A stretch of DNA of 64,000 bases from Hymenoscyphus infarciens (Eukaryota > Ascomycota > Leotiomycetes > Helotiales > Helotiaceae): positions 78,031-142,030 of the forward strand of contig LLCB01000138.1 in the NCBI GenBank assembly GCA_001414345.1. The letters are read 5' to 3'. The notes beneath the pieces were generated by a model that had not been told where the DNA came from, ran no database searches, and was given only the letters and a program-made list of their open reading frames with translations. The position numbers were made by a program, and so were the translations under genes. Below, piece after piece: positions 44,214 through 55,317 of this stretch (position 1 is the first letter of the stretch; every line of letters starts with the position of its first letter).

Positions 44214-46314
44214 ATGCCAGAATTCTCTCTAGAGGACGACGACCGAGGCAAGCTCTTTCCCCTGTCCCAAAACTCCCAACTAATTGATACAAGGGTCCAA
44301 CGCCAGCTCAGACAACGAGCAAGATGAATTAATGGACGACGCCGAAGACCAAGAACAAGACCCCGACCAAGACGACAACGCCGACGGCGACGGGGAAGAT
44401 GAAGACAACGAAGATGAAAACGGAGACGAAGATCAAGACGACGAAGACGATTCCCCCGACCAGCCACTTTCCCAACCCCGAAGACCCAGTCTCCCTACCA
44501 CAAACGCGAGTTCAGATGGTACACCCACCACCAACACCAATGGCGCAGGTCCTACCTCACATCCTCGCCCGACTGTTACGCGCACGAGTGCCTCGCCGCG
44601 ACAAGCTTCTGCGCCTGCGCAATCGCCCAAGATGCGCTATGAGGTGAGGGCTGAAGCTCTCACGGCCTCACTCTACGATATCGTGCCTACGATGGCTGCT
44701 CCGCAGAGTACCTCGATTAATGCGATTACCGCAACGCCGGACATGCGATATTGGTTTACGGGGGGCTCCGATTGTTATGTGCGGAAATACGATGGGGTTG
44801 CGACGGTTAATGGGAAGACGCTGTTGACAGTTGCGCAGAGACATCCTTTTGTGGATAGTGTCGTTAAGGCGGGGGTGTTGATGAGTTATTGGGATAACGA
44901 GGAGCCGGTTGCCAAGAATGCGGGGGAGGATCCCTCGCTGAGTCCGGTTTACTCACTGGCTGTGCATTCGCAGGCGCTGTGGATGCTGTCGGGGCTGGAA
45001 TCTGGGGCGATAAATTTATATTCTGTGAGGCATGATGAGGGAAAGAGGATTGCGGCGTTGCAGAAGCATAAGTCTGCTGTTTCGGTACTTACCATAGCGC
45101 AAGATGAGAAGTCGGTTTTGAGTGGGAGTTGGGACAAGAATGTTTTTGATTGGGATCTGAATACTGGACAAGTCAAGCGGTCATTCGAAGGTAGTGGTGG
45201 TCAAATATCTGCCATTGAAGTACGTCCAGCCTCGAGTCTCCCAGTACCAGAAGAATCCGGCGAACCTATTCAAGCGAATGGAAATGGAACCTTCTCAAGC
45301 AACAACGCCGATAAACCCAACGGTCTTTCAAATGGAAACACGAATGGCGCAACGAATGGAGAAGAGGAGAATCATGGCTCACCCGCCGACTCACTATTCG
45401 GAGACAACGCCTCCTTATTCGGGGAAACAGACGGCGTCAACGCCCCCTCGGGAGGTAATTTCGGCGACGAAGACGACGAATTCTCCCGCGCCATTGAAAT
45501 GGGTCTCGACAACCAAGAACCCGTCGATTCAAACGGCGACATCACAATGTCCAACGCCCCCACCGAGAGTGCTGCTGAATCTCAACCCGCGCCAGCAGTC
45601 CAACCACCAGAACCTGTTCAACCCCAAGAAACATCTATAACCACAACAATCGCACCAACAACCCAAGACGCCCTCGCAACATCTGACTCGACCTTCCTCG
45701 CTGCCTCCATAAACGGCACACTCCGCGTCTGGGATCGTCGCGTTCCAAATCCGATTGCGAAAATTCCTACAAGGACGGGGGTACCGCCGTGGTGTATGGC
45801 TGCTTGTTGGAGTCCGGATGGGAATTATATATATGCTGGTCGAAGAAATGGGACGGTGGAGGAGTTTAGTTTACATAAGGGATTGCGGGATGCGGAACGA
45901 ACATTTAAATTCCCCGCGGGGAGTGGGGCGGTGAGTAGTTTGAGGGCGATGCCTAACGGGCGGCATTTGATATGGTATTTCTCCCCCCCTTTTCCCCTTT
46001 TTCTGTCCCTAAATAAACCCGGCCCATTTGTCTTCCCATTCTAGGTAGGGGGTAACCAAGAAACTATCATGGACTGACGAGAGAAAAGCGCCTCACACGA
46101 CATCCTCCGACTCTACGATCTCAAGGAACAAGCTGCATTTAAACACTCCACCGTTCCCTTTCTCATTGTCCCTGGGCCACCGAGAGCGGGTGTTATCTCG
46201 GCGTTGCACATTGATCCTACTTGTAAATATATGCTTTCTGCGGCTGGGAATCGCGGGTGGGAGGGGAGTAGTACGGAGGTGCTTATTGGGTATGAGATTG
46301 GGATTCCCGCTTGA
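44214..46314 (+). CDS. spt8: SAGA complex subunit Spt8 (WD40), 3 exons, ~646 aa
   Basis: Exons are 44214-44247, 44294-45974 and 46089-46314. After an acidic Asp/Glu stretch and a Ser/Pro/Thr linker, the protein shows Spt8 signature blocks: LYDIVPTMAAPQSTSINAIT, TVAQRHPFVDSVVKAGVL, HSQALWMLSGLESGAINL, LSGSWDKNVFDWDLNTGQV and, in the last exon, CASHDILRLYDL and GNRGWEGSSTEVLIGYEI. Spt8 links SAGA to TATA-binding protein. The first intron (46 bp) appears to be GC-AG: CGAG|GCAAGC...ACTAAT...ACAAG; no GT donor restores the frame from the ATG at 44214 (CAAAAATGCC). ATG 44334 would be the alternative start. The second intron (114 bp) must end at an unusual AAAAG acceptor for ATATG to join CGCCTCACAC and give ICASHD. 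The gene lies head to head with the helicase. Confidence 0.87.
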
Positions 46315-46778
46315 GGGGAGCGTGAGGTGTAAAGGAAGCGAGGGGAGGGGCTGGGGAGAGGACGAGGGGATGTATGTGGATGAGGCGAAGGGGGGGAGTT
46401 ATTTGATCATGTATGTTTGGCGTTGGGATACCACGGGTTGGGACTTTTGCTACACTATTTGCAGTTTGTAAAAAGAAAATGCATCGAACCATCAAGTCGA
46501 TTTGACTTGGAGCGGGACGGATGGGTGGACTTGAATTTTATAAGTGGATTTTAGGACCGGAATAAAGGATGGAAAATGAAAATTAAAATGAAATGCTTCT
46601 TTGAAAGCTGCCTTGGTTCCTTGGGTTTGACTGTTCTATGGGATTCAAGTCATTACGCGTGTGGCCACTGGGTATTGGACTTTTCCGATCACTTTTTGAT
46701 AAATTCCATGATATAGTATAAACGCGTTTTTCTATTAGTAGGTGACCTACTAATTATCTAGAGCGTCCTAAAAGTATA
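46315..46778. other. 3' flank of spt8; no gene seen
   Basis: Normal composition extends to about 46,700, then AT-rich. GAGCGTCCTA at 46761-46770 resembles the tip of the mariner-like MITE and may be a remnant. Confidence 0.35.
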
Positions 46779-48446
46779 AGGCTCTGTTTAGATTAAATTA
46801 TTTAGAGAGGATTATTTTAGAGATTATTTAGCTCTAAAGAATCCTAGATTATTTAAAAGAATTAATAATAATCTAAACCTCTAAACATCTCTATAGATAT
46901 TAATTCACCTCTATAGATATTAATTCACCTTAATAAGTATTAATTTCTCTCTCTTAAGTATCGCGTAGATAAATAATAAATTATATAGACTTAGGCTTAG
47001 ACTTAGTTTAGATTAAATTATCTTAAGAATTATTTTAAAGATTATAATTTATAATATAAGCTTAAGTAATCTTTATAATATAAACACGTTAGTATATTCT
47101 AGATATTAATTTAATAATATTAATTAATCTCTTACTAAAATAAATTCTATTAAGCTTAATTTTAAATAGAATTATAATTATTAATACTTAATACTTTATA
47201 TATTTATATTATAACTACTACTACTACTTACTATAGAGTAAGATAATAAAGAAGAGTAATTCTATCTATAATTACTTCTTCTCTAGAGCGTTTTATTATT
47301 ATAGTTATAATTTAAAAAGTGCTATTTTAATATTAATTATCTTAAGCACTCTAGATATATAAAAGAGCTATTATAGAAAAAGAGGATATCACGTGACCTT
47401 CTTTCTCTATATATATAGTAGAGTTTTCACCTCTTAAATTTAAGCTTCTTAGAGTGTTTTTAACTTAAAAAATATATAATAGTTATAAGCCTAGTCTAGT
47501 AACTATAATACTATAATATATCCGCTATATAATAATAATATTACTTCGTATTTTAGAAAACGCTTCTCTACTAGTAGTTAGCTAGCGTATTAATACTCGA
47601 CGTCGACGAGTCTTAAATAGATAAGATATAAGCTTATCTAAGTTCTTTAAAAAAGAGAATCAAGTATAAAAAGTCTAGTAACTAGCTAGCTACTAACCGA
47701 CTATAATAATAATAATCTACTAGCTTACTCTTAAAAAGATTATAAAGCCTAGTAACGGCTAGCTACTCTAAGAGGTGTTTTATAACTAAACCTCCTTCGA
47801 ATTTAGAAGCCTAGTACTCTATAAAGCTAGTATATAACGCTAGCTAATAGCTACTACCTCTGCGAACGCTACTCGCTTTACTATTACGCTAGAACCAGAG
47901 CTATATAAGCTAGAGTTAGAGCAAGAGATAGAAGTTAGATAAGATCGATCTTAAGAAGTAGGAATCTACTCTTAAGAATACTAGAACTACTAGTAGAATA
48001 ACTATAAAGAGAAGCACTTCTAAGTATTATACTAAAGCGTAGGAATTAGAGAGCTATTAGTTAAAAGGTATTTTATAATCTAGCTTAAGCTTATAAGCCT
48101 AGAAAGCTATTATTCTTCTAAACCTAAGAGATATTTTATAGAAAAAGAGAGTATTATATAACCTCTTTTCTCTATATATATAGCAGAGTTTTCACTTTCT
48201 AATTCAAGCTTCTTAGAGCGTTTTCTACTCTTAGAAATACGTGATAAGAGCTAAGTCTATATAGTTTATAATTTATATATATAATAGTTAAATAAGATAA
48301 ATTAATATCTATAAAGATATTTAAAAGTTTAGAGTATTATTAATTCTTTTAAATAATCTAGGATTATTTAGATCTAAATAATCTTAAATAATTCTAAATA
48401 ATCTCTAAAATAATTCTCTATAACTAGTCTAATCTAAATAGAGCCT
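46779..48446. mobile_element. RIP-degraded element with ~150-bp inverted ends, carrying a nested repeat
   Basis: The outer ends are TA|AGGCTCTGTTTAGATTA and, reverse-complemented, TA|AGGCTCTATTTAGATTA, pairing for about 150 bp (46779-46925 with 48298-48446, including AGAGATTATTTAG and CTAGATTATTTAAAAG). TA stands on both sides. The middle (47373-48245) is another repeat with direct ends of its own. There is no coding capacity. GGCTCTGTTT termini recall PIF/Harbinger-type MITEs of other organisms, but the TA flank fits mariner; class unresolved. Confidence 0.55.
47373..48245 (+). repeat. TRIM-like repeat, copy 1, with ~110-bp direct terminal repeats
   Basis: Bases about 47373-47470 recur at about 48137-48245 (TATAGAAAAAGAG, CTCTATATATATAG, AGAGTTTTCAC, AAGCTTCTTAGAG). 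The interior matches the reverse complement of 58905-59737, including the palindromic ACTCGACGTCGACGAG and ATAAAGCTAGTATAT. Short elements with direct ends and no genes are called TRIMs; the assignment is inference. It is nested in the element at 46779-48446. Confidence 0.45.
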
Positions 48447-48725
48447 TAGCTCTTTTATATACTTAGAGCTCTTAAGATAGTCGATACTAAGATAGCACTT
48501 TTTAGATTATAATTATAATAATAAAAGAGTTTAGAGAAGAAGTAATTATAGATAGTAGTAGTAGTAGTAAAAGTATAAATATATAAAGTATTAAGAGTAG
48601 ATAATATTAATTCTATTTAAAATTAAGTAGAATTTATTTTAGTCGAAGAGTATTTTAGATTATTAAATAATTCCTAAAATATACTAATATATTTATATTA
48701 TAGAGATTATTTAAGATTATATTAG
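48447..48725. repeat. RIP-degraded sequence inverted relative to 47080-47350
   Basis: TTTTTAGATTATAATTATAATAATAAAAGAG and the following AGTAGTAGTAGTA run are the reverse complement of sequence at 47220-47335. No gene is seen. Confidence 0.4.
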
Positions 48726-49622
48726 CTCTTTAGTTATTCTTATACTCTACGTATAGACGCGTTTAGTAGTCCGGTTTAAAACTACTCTTATTTAGAGTAG
48801 TTTTAGACTAAAATCTAAGTAGCTTCGAACTACGATACTACTAAGCTAGTTTAGAAGTGCTAAGATATTAAAATCTAAATTAAAGCTATTTATACTTACT
48901 CTATATATAGTAGAGGTACGCCTCCTTCTACCTCTTTATTCAATCTCTCTAGCTCTCTTATATTCTTAATAACTTCTATCTTATAGAATTCTTTCTAGTA
49001 TAGCTAATTACTACTACAAATAGATATATTATACTACTTATACCAGCTCTTAGTCTAACGTAGATAAGATAGGCGCACTTCTTCTAAGAGTAATTTACTT
49101 AAAAGTTTATCTCTTTATATTCTATACTAATAATATAATCTTTTAGTAGAAGCTATATACCGAGTATAGAGATAGATAGAGTATTACTTTCAAGCATTTA
49201 TAATATTACTTAAGAGGCCTTCTTTTTAAGGACTTTTTTAGTAGCTTTTAAGACTCTTTTAGTAGACTTTTTCGTACTAGGAGTAGCATTAGCCTTACGC
49301 TATTCTAGAGGAGGCATATTAATTAAAAAGAAGAATAAAAGAGTATAAAAGAGGCAGTGGAAGTAGTAGAAGTAGATAGAGGAAACTTAGCTTATATACT
49401 CGTATTATAAGCTAACTTACGCTGAAATGCCGATTTTTTTAGTAGAGCTTTTTAAACATAAGAATATAGGTAAATCATTGTTCAATTTCTATATCGCTAT
49501 ATACTTTAGTAGAGTTTAAAGAATGAGATAATGATTTAAATATTTAGTCGCGTCAGAGCTAGAAATATAAAGTTAGAACCGCGTTCTACTAAATTACGTA
49601 GAGTATAAGAATAACTAAAGAG
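48726..49622. mobile_element. Degenerate DNA element (897 bp) with inverted ends and a dead basic ORF
   Basis: The ends CTCTTTAGTTATTCTTATAC and the reverse complement of 49603-49622 are identical, and similarity continues through CTCTACGTA. On the minus strand near 49310-49200 a small frame reads MPPLE, a stop, then RKANATPSTKKSTKRVLKA, a lysine-rich histone-tail-like peptide broken by one stop. A similar end fragment is at 34605-34680. Confidence 0.45.
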
Positions 49623-49654
49623 ATAATCTTTAAAATAATCCTTAAAATAATATA

Positions 49655-50270
49655 CTCTAAATAGAGTCTAAAAGTCTATAAACGACTAAATTATAAATCG
49701 TAAATCTTAAATTATAAAAGTTAAGTATTTATAACTAGAATAGCTAATTATAAATTATACTAAACTATCTATTTACTCTTTTACTTCTTATCTTATTTTT
49801 CTTATATATTATATATATTAAGAGTATAGATGAGAATAGAGATAAGAGTATAGAAGAGAGAGAGTAAGAGAGTAAGAGAGTAAGTAAATATTTTAGAGGA
49901 AAGTTTCTTCTAATATAGATAAGAGAAGTTTAGCTAAAGTAGTAAATAACCTTCTCTCTCTCTCTCTCTCTTATCTATCTAGAAATAATAAAGCGAATAT
50001 AATATAAGAGTTAGATAATAGATAGTAAAGAGGTAATTATAAGAGCGTAATATTACTACTATTTATATAATAGTTATTTACTCTCTCTATTTTTTAATTA
50101 GCTAGTTATTATAGTTAAGACTATCTAGTCTTAATATAAAGAAAGAGAGAGGAAAGAGAGTAAGTGAATTTGATTATTACTTCTCTTTTACTTATAAAAA
50201 GTAATATTTCACGATTTACGATTTATAATTTAGTTGTTTTTAGACTTTTATAGATTTAGAATACTATAAT
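49655..50270. mobile_element. Mariner-like MITE, degenerate copy
   Basis: The inverted ends AGTCTATAAACGACTAAAT and ATTTAGTTGTTTTTAGACT correspond to those of 35558-36325 after C-to-T/G-to-A changes; the interior keeps the AGAGAGTAAG run, TTAGAGGAAAG and the AATAATA block. It interrupts the element continuing at 50280. Confidence 0.5.
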
Positions 50271-50279
50271 AAGTAATAT

Positions 50280-50445
50280 AAAAGAGAGATAATTATATAT
50301 AGCGCTTCTTTCTAGCTAGGCCTCGTCTCTTTTAGAGTACTTTTATTTTCTATCTTCTAAAGAAAATAGAGAGAAAGCCTTAATGAAAAAACGCTCGGAT
50401 TAAAAAAAAAAGTGGGCAAATTCAAGCTTAACTCGCAACTCACTA
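50280..50445. repeat. Truncated Tc1/pogo-like MITE (right part)
   Basis: The sequence ends GCTTAACTCGCAACTCACTA, matching the right end of 34109-34591, and shares TTCTTTCTAGCTAGG with its interior. The left end is missing. Confidence 0.5.
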
Positions 50446-52364
50446 TATTCCTTCCTTCTAAAAAGAGGTAAAGCCTTACCCCTACCGTCATTTATTTCTC
50501 CACCGCTAACTCTCATTCCTCGTATGTTTCCCTTGCCCGTAAAGTAAGGCCTTGCTTTCTTCCTCTTCCCTTGAAATTTCTCGCTTATGCCCGATGCGGT
50601 GTTCCTTCATGTTTCTTGTCATGTGGGGGGATTATTCAGCGATCCTTTGCCACCAATTCCACGTTCTTCACATTTTTGAAGCATCAAGGACTCCTCTTTT
50701 GGATTAATCTCTCATGTCAAACGGGGTAACTGGCTGCGTATGGATTTATGGTGTTGTTTTCAGCTTGGTGGCATTTAGGTGTGAGCGATAGTGTGAGGGC
50801 TAGGGGCCAGGGGATGGTGTGAAGGGTGAGGTTCAAGGTGATTGGAAGAAGGATATTGGCTGAAATTCTGACAGGAGTTCTTCTGAGGCCTTCCTGCACT
50901 CCTTTTTGAGAGAAAGTTGAAGGCCGTGTTGTGGTTGACGGAAAGCAGTGCCTTTTGACCGGGCTTTCCCTTGTGGCATCCTTGTCCCACATCAAGGGAT
51001 GTCATGCTTTCTTGATTTTTACTGAGTAGTGCTTTTGATCTGGAGGGTGTAATTAATTTGTTGTTAGGTTTGACGAAAACATCGCTTTACAGCTGCTTGG
51101 GCTTGTCCTCTTTGACATTTTATTGAACGTCAACGAATATCATCTAACGTCGCGCTCAAATCGAGTAAATGCAGTAAGTTCAGAAATCTCCTAGATTTTG
51201 AGCGTGTTGGACACTTGGGTTTTCAAACTTCATCGATCGCAGCGTTTTCAATCTCCCAGCCTACTAAACACTCCTTCCTCATCCTAGTTAGCTAGCATTC
51301 TTCTCGCCTAACTTTTTACCCCAGCCACCTTCTCCTAGTTAACTAAATCACTTAATTCTCCTGTCCTCTCCTAGCTAAAGTAGCGTCCTCAGTCTTCCTA
51401 GACCTAAGTGGCTATCTAGCTAAGAAAGGCGTTTAGCCTATAGTAGGTTAATTTATAGTAGAGTATAGGAAATTCTTAGTATTACCTTAAATCTTAAGCT
51501 ATGATATTCAAGCCTTGTATTATATAAGATGCGATCATTTCTTATAGTTGCATTGCTTTTAATACTTTTAGATAGTTTAACTAAGACTACTTTTTTCTTA
51601 TCCTAGTCTAGTATACGTTTCCTTTCTTACCCTTCCTTACTTTTTTGTTTCTTTTATCTTATCCTCTCTTCTTAAATCTTAGCTAGCCTCTCCTCTCCTA
51701 CTAAATCTAGCTGGTGACTACAAACGCTTATATTTCAATCGTCATACGGGCCTGATTTAGAGGTGTGGGAAGCAAGTGACAAAATCCCTTCGCTTAAATC
51801 GAATACCCGGTAGGATTTCTCCCATCCCACATGAAAGTCACTCATTGGTCACTTTATTATCTCAATTCATCGTAGGAATATACCCGTAGGTTACACATTA
51901 ATCCTTAACACACGTATTGTCCGCCACAAAGCTTAGTTCTGACCTTTGTCATCCCATCTGCGTTCCCCTAGGATTTCGTTCCTGTCCCGACATACTGCCA
52001 CCTCACATCAGCCCCCCAAAATTCCCACGTGTGACTCAAACACTCCTTTGAACATTAAGCTTCGATTTCTGTACCAAAGGGGCGGCTGATTGTGAATAGT
52101 AAGTTCGGCAATTGGTACAACATCCTTCTGCACGAAATACGAGCTCACGAGTGTTAATCTTGATCCTTACACCTTGTACTTCAATTCCATGAAACATATC
52201 TTGACTATAAAGTAAACTTCAATTCCATAAAATCTTCAATCATCAGCTCATCCCACCATCAGCTTTTGTCTCTTTCTCGTCTATCTCCTTCTCTCCTTCA
52301 CACATTCATTTACTTTCCTTAACCAACATCCAGCAAAAATCCAAGCCACCTCAAATCCTTTACC
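50446..52364. other. Intergenic with a small AT-rich patch; promoter of the PL7 gene
   Basis: The interval is mostly normal composition, with a mildly RIP-like patch at about 51,280-51,720. No gene was recognised; overlapping minus-strand frames at 50717-51005 have no domain. GACTATAAAGTAAAC at 52203-52217 is a plausible TATA region for the next gene. Confidence 0.4.
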
Positions 52365-53120
52365 ATGTCTTTCACACTCAAAACCTCCATCATTCTCATC
52401 TTCGCCGCCTTCCAAGCAGCAACAGCCCTCGACCCCAACTGCGCACCAGGCGGTAACCTCGACCTCAGCAAATGGATGCTCCAACTCCCAACCGGACAAC
52501 CCGGTTCCCCAACCTCAATCGAGGGTGCCAAGCTCGCAAGCTGCACCGGATTCCAAGAAGCAGAAACCTTCTTCACCGACCCAAAAGACGGCGCACTCGT
52601 CATGAAAGTTGCTGGGTCTCCAAAATCCGCACACTGCGTGACCACGAAAAACAGTCTCCATTGCCGAACCGAATTGCGCGAAAGTGATCCTCTCTCTTGG
52701 GATCCTAAACTTGCAACCAACAGACTCAAGGCTACACTTGTTGTTGTGAAAGCGGATAATTCCGCTCGTGGAACTGTCGTGGGACAAATCCACATTGATG
52801 ATAAGATTTCCACGAAGCCGGTTTGCGAACTTTATTACAATTCCAAGGGTCTTATTACCATGGGAGTTGAGAAGACTAGGGCTGGTGGTGCTAGTATCTA
52901 TACTGAGATCGCTACTGTGCCTGTTGGAACGGGTTTTTCGTATGAGATCTCTTATGAGAAGAATGTTTTGGGGGTTAGTGTTAATGGAGGGGCTGTCAAG
53001 ACGCTTAGCACCAATGATTTAGATGCGCCTCTCAGTTATTTCAAGGCTGGCAACTATAACCAAGGCGACAGCCCAAGTGAGGTTCACTTCTATGCTTTGG
53101 ATGTTACGCATGCCAAGTAA
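52365..53120 (+). CDS. Secreted polysaccharide lyase, PL7 alginate lyase 2 family (251 aa)
   Basis: Intronless and intact. Residues 1-21 form a signal peptide (MSFTLKTSIILIFAAFQAATA). The three PL7 hallmarks are present: RTELRE at 101-106, QIH at 141-143 and YFKAGNYNQ at 225-233. These carry the Arg, Gln, His and Tyr that bind the uronate and perform beta-elimination in characterised PL7 enzymes. The length fits a single-domain lyase. PL7 enzymes cut alginate or, in some ascomycetes, glucuronan-type polymers; the substrate here is not predictable by eye. It stands alone, with repeat-rich DNA within about 0.3 kb downstream. Confidence 0.92.
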   Translation: MSFTLKTSIILIFAAFQAATALDPNCAPGGNLDLSKWMLQLPTGQPGSPTSIEGAKLASCTGFQEAETFFTDPKDGALVMKVAGSPKSAHCVTTKNSLHCRTELRESDPLSWDPKLATNRLKATLVVVKADNSARGTVVGQIHIDDKISTKPVCELYYNSKGLITMGVEKTRAGGASIYTEIATVPVGTGFSYEISYEKNVLGVSVNGGAVKTLSTNDLDAPLSYFKAGNYNQGDSPSEVHFYALDVTHAK

Positions 53121-54032
53121 GGGGGGTGTTTTCAGGAGGGGGTGATGTAAGAGGATGATTCTAGAAGTTAAGGGATGGGATTCAGGTATTTTGCTGGGGC
53201 TGTTGGTAGTTTGATTTCTTAGCCTTTTATAGAGCTGTTATACTTGTGTCACGACGACTGGAATTTGCCTATTCATCCTAAGTCAGACTGTCCATTTGAC
53301 GACTCGTGTTGACTTTCCTAAAGCTCATTGAAGCCCAGAAGCCTGTCTGAACGATAGGTCTGCACAACGAATAAAAGCTAGGAATATATTTAGAATATTC
53401 ACGATTTTCTATAGATAAATTACCCTTTGAATTATTTAAGAATAAGAAGCGTTTAGGGTATAAATAGTAGTCGTTTGTTTATAAATATTCTATATTCTCT
53501 ACCCCTTTAATATAGTTTCCTATAGTAGTAAATGCATATAAATATATATATCTTAGTAGATAGCTAGAATTAGAGTAATATTAGTACTAGTAGTTATAGA
53601 AGTAGTTATATTTTTAAGAATATATATATATATAGATAGTTAAAGTTAAGAATGTAAAATTAAAAAGATTATATTATTAAGTTTTAATAATATATATTCT
53701 AGTATATATAATACAAGAAAGCATAAGTATAGGTATATACTATATATAAGATAGACGTACGTGTATATTAAAGTATATATATGTTTACAGTATTCTATCT
53801 AGTAGTTTATTTTCTAAAAAGTGGGAATATATAAATAGACACTTACCTAAATCTTGTATTTATATTAGGAAAAGCAGATTATAGAAGACAATTTTATTTT
53901 TATTAAGTTGGATTCCATGTTTAGAGAGCTGTTGGAATACATTGGGATATGCCTTGAAAGCCATTTTCCCCGTCTCTAGCTAGACAGTTACATATTTATT
54001 TTAGTGACCTTTCCGAACCTATTCTCATAAAC
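53121..54032. other. Intergenic; AT-rich RIP-like patch at 53,380-53,900
   Basis: No gene is seen. The patch is rich in TATATA and poor in CA/TG, and is too degraded to assign. It separates the PL7 gene from the 3' end of the DUF3716-like gene. Confidence 0.4.
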
Positions 54033-55317
54033 CTATTGGAAAGCAAATTTGGGGCCGAATTCGCGAATCTCGTTCCATTGTTCGTCTCCGACATAGCGCT
54101 CTAACCTCCTAGTCCGACCTTGACCTCCCATGATTTCGTCTTCAGATGCTGCTGGTGCAGGTGTGCGAGGAGGATGGCTAATGTTTCGATTGAATCCAAA
54201 CCCGTTAGGGCCAGAAGCCGCAAGAAGAGAGGGGTCGATTGGGATGAATTGAGAAGCTGGTCGATATTCGTCGATTGGTCCCATTTTGATAGGCGGCAAA
54301 GCTGCTTGAGAGGGAGTAGCTGATGGTCTAAACGAGAGATTCATGGCCACTACCTCATCGATAACCTGCAAATCCGGCACCAGTATGTTAGATCCAACCA
54401 ACCTCTGCTTCAAAGCGAGAAGTCTATGCTTCATAATCTCCCAATCTTCCTCCCCCCTACTATTGTGCATGGGTGTAGCAGCCATGGACATAGCAGCCGT
54501 AGCCATGGACGTAGTAGCCTTGGACTTACGATGTCCCCGCCTAGTCGGATAGCGCATGCGTTTCTCTGCTTCGTTGCCGGCAGGGGGGAACGCTGCAATG
54601 ACACCGCGGACAATGGGCGCAACGTTTAATGGCGGGGCAATGAAATTGTTCGTGGGAAGGCCCTCGACACCTCCAGCGGGAAAAGGGGCGTAAGCGTACT
54701 GTTCCTTGGCCTCCTCCTTCTTACCATCTCTCCAAAATGAGCATATTCCTGGTGTGTCGGTGTGCTTGCAAGACATGCAAGCACCCCCGAAAGCTTGCTT
54801 TCCTGAGTTTGGATCCGTGATGGTGACGCAGAAAGGAAAATTCCCTCCCCCCCTACGGCAGCGCTCGCACGGGTAAACAATCGTTCCAACCATAAAGGCC
54901 ATACCACTGTTGTTGTAGCAGTCTCTCCGACAAAGACGCCCAGTTGGCCCTACAACTCTTCCCTCCTTATATGCGAAATCTCTCTGAACTCGCAAGGTTG
55001 CGATGATGGTTTTGGCAAATGAACTCCCTCTTCTGGCTTCGCTGGTGACGAGCTGGGTTCCTTCTGGGCTGAAATAGTACATCTGAAAAACGCAGGTTAG
55101 CCTAACACCCTTAATCCAGTTGACGTTGCAAAACGAAGGATAGCAGCCAAACAGTAATACGTACCACTGGCTCATCAGTCTCAGGCATGGTATATTGATA
55201 AACTTGCTCGCCAGCTGGGGCCATGCTATCAGGACGGCGAGCGACTGGGTATCCCTGCGGCTCTGCGATCTCGAGTAGACCCCTGCCTGCAAGAATTAAG
55301 AGATCTTGATTATCCAT
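54033..55317 (-). CDS. DUF3716-like cysteine-motif protein, 2 exons, ~400 aa
   Basis: Exons are 55317-55165 and 55082-54033; the 82-bp intron starts GTACGT, has GCTAACC as branch site and ends TTTCAG, joining DEPV to MYYFSPEG in frame. Residues about 122-166 hold paired cysteines (YPCERCRRGGGNFPFC, GGACMSCKHTDTPGICSF), the pattern of the fungal DUF3716 family and probably a zinc-binding unit. The remainder is Pro/Ala/Ser-rich and probably disordered, with an RRGHRKSK basic patch. There is no signal peptide. DUF3716 proteins are numerous and lineage-variable in plant-associated ascomycetes; function is unknown. Confidence 0.78.

Noticed and set aside
44284..44293. TTG as start codon of Spt8
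   Set aside because: A GC-AG intron from the ATG at 44214 explains the frame better; a nuclear gene starting at TTG would be exceptional.
53247..53400. TGTCACGACG start as another solo LTR
   Set aside because: No matching target duplication or LTR end could be found downstream.
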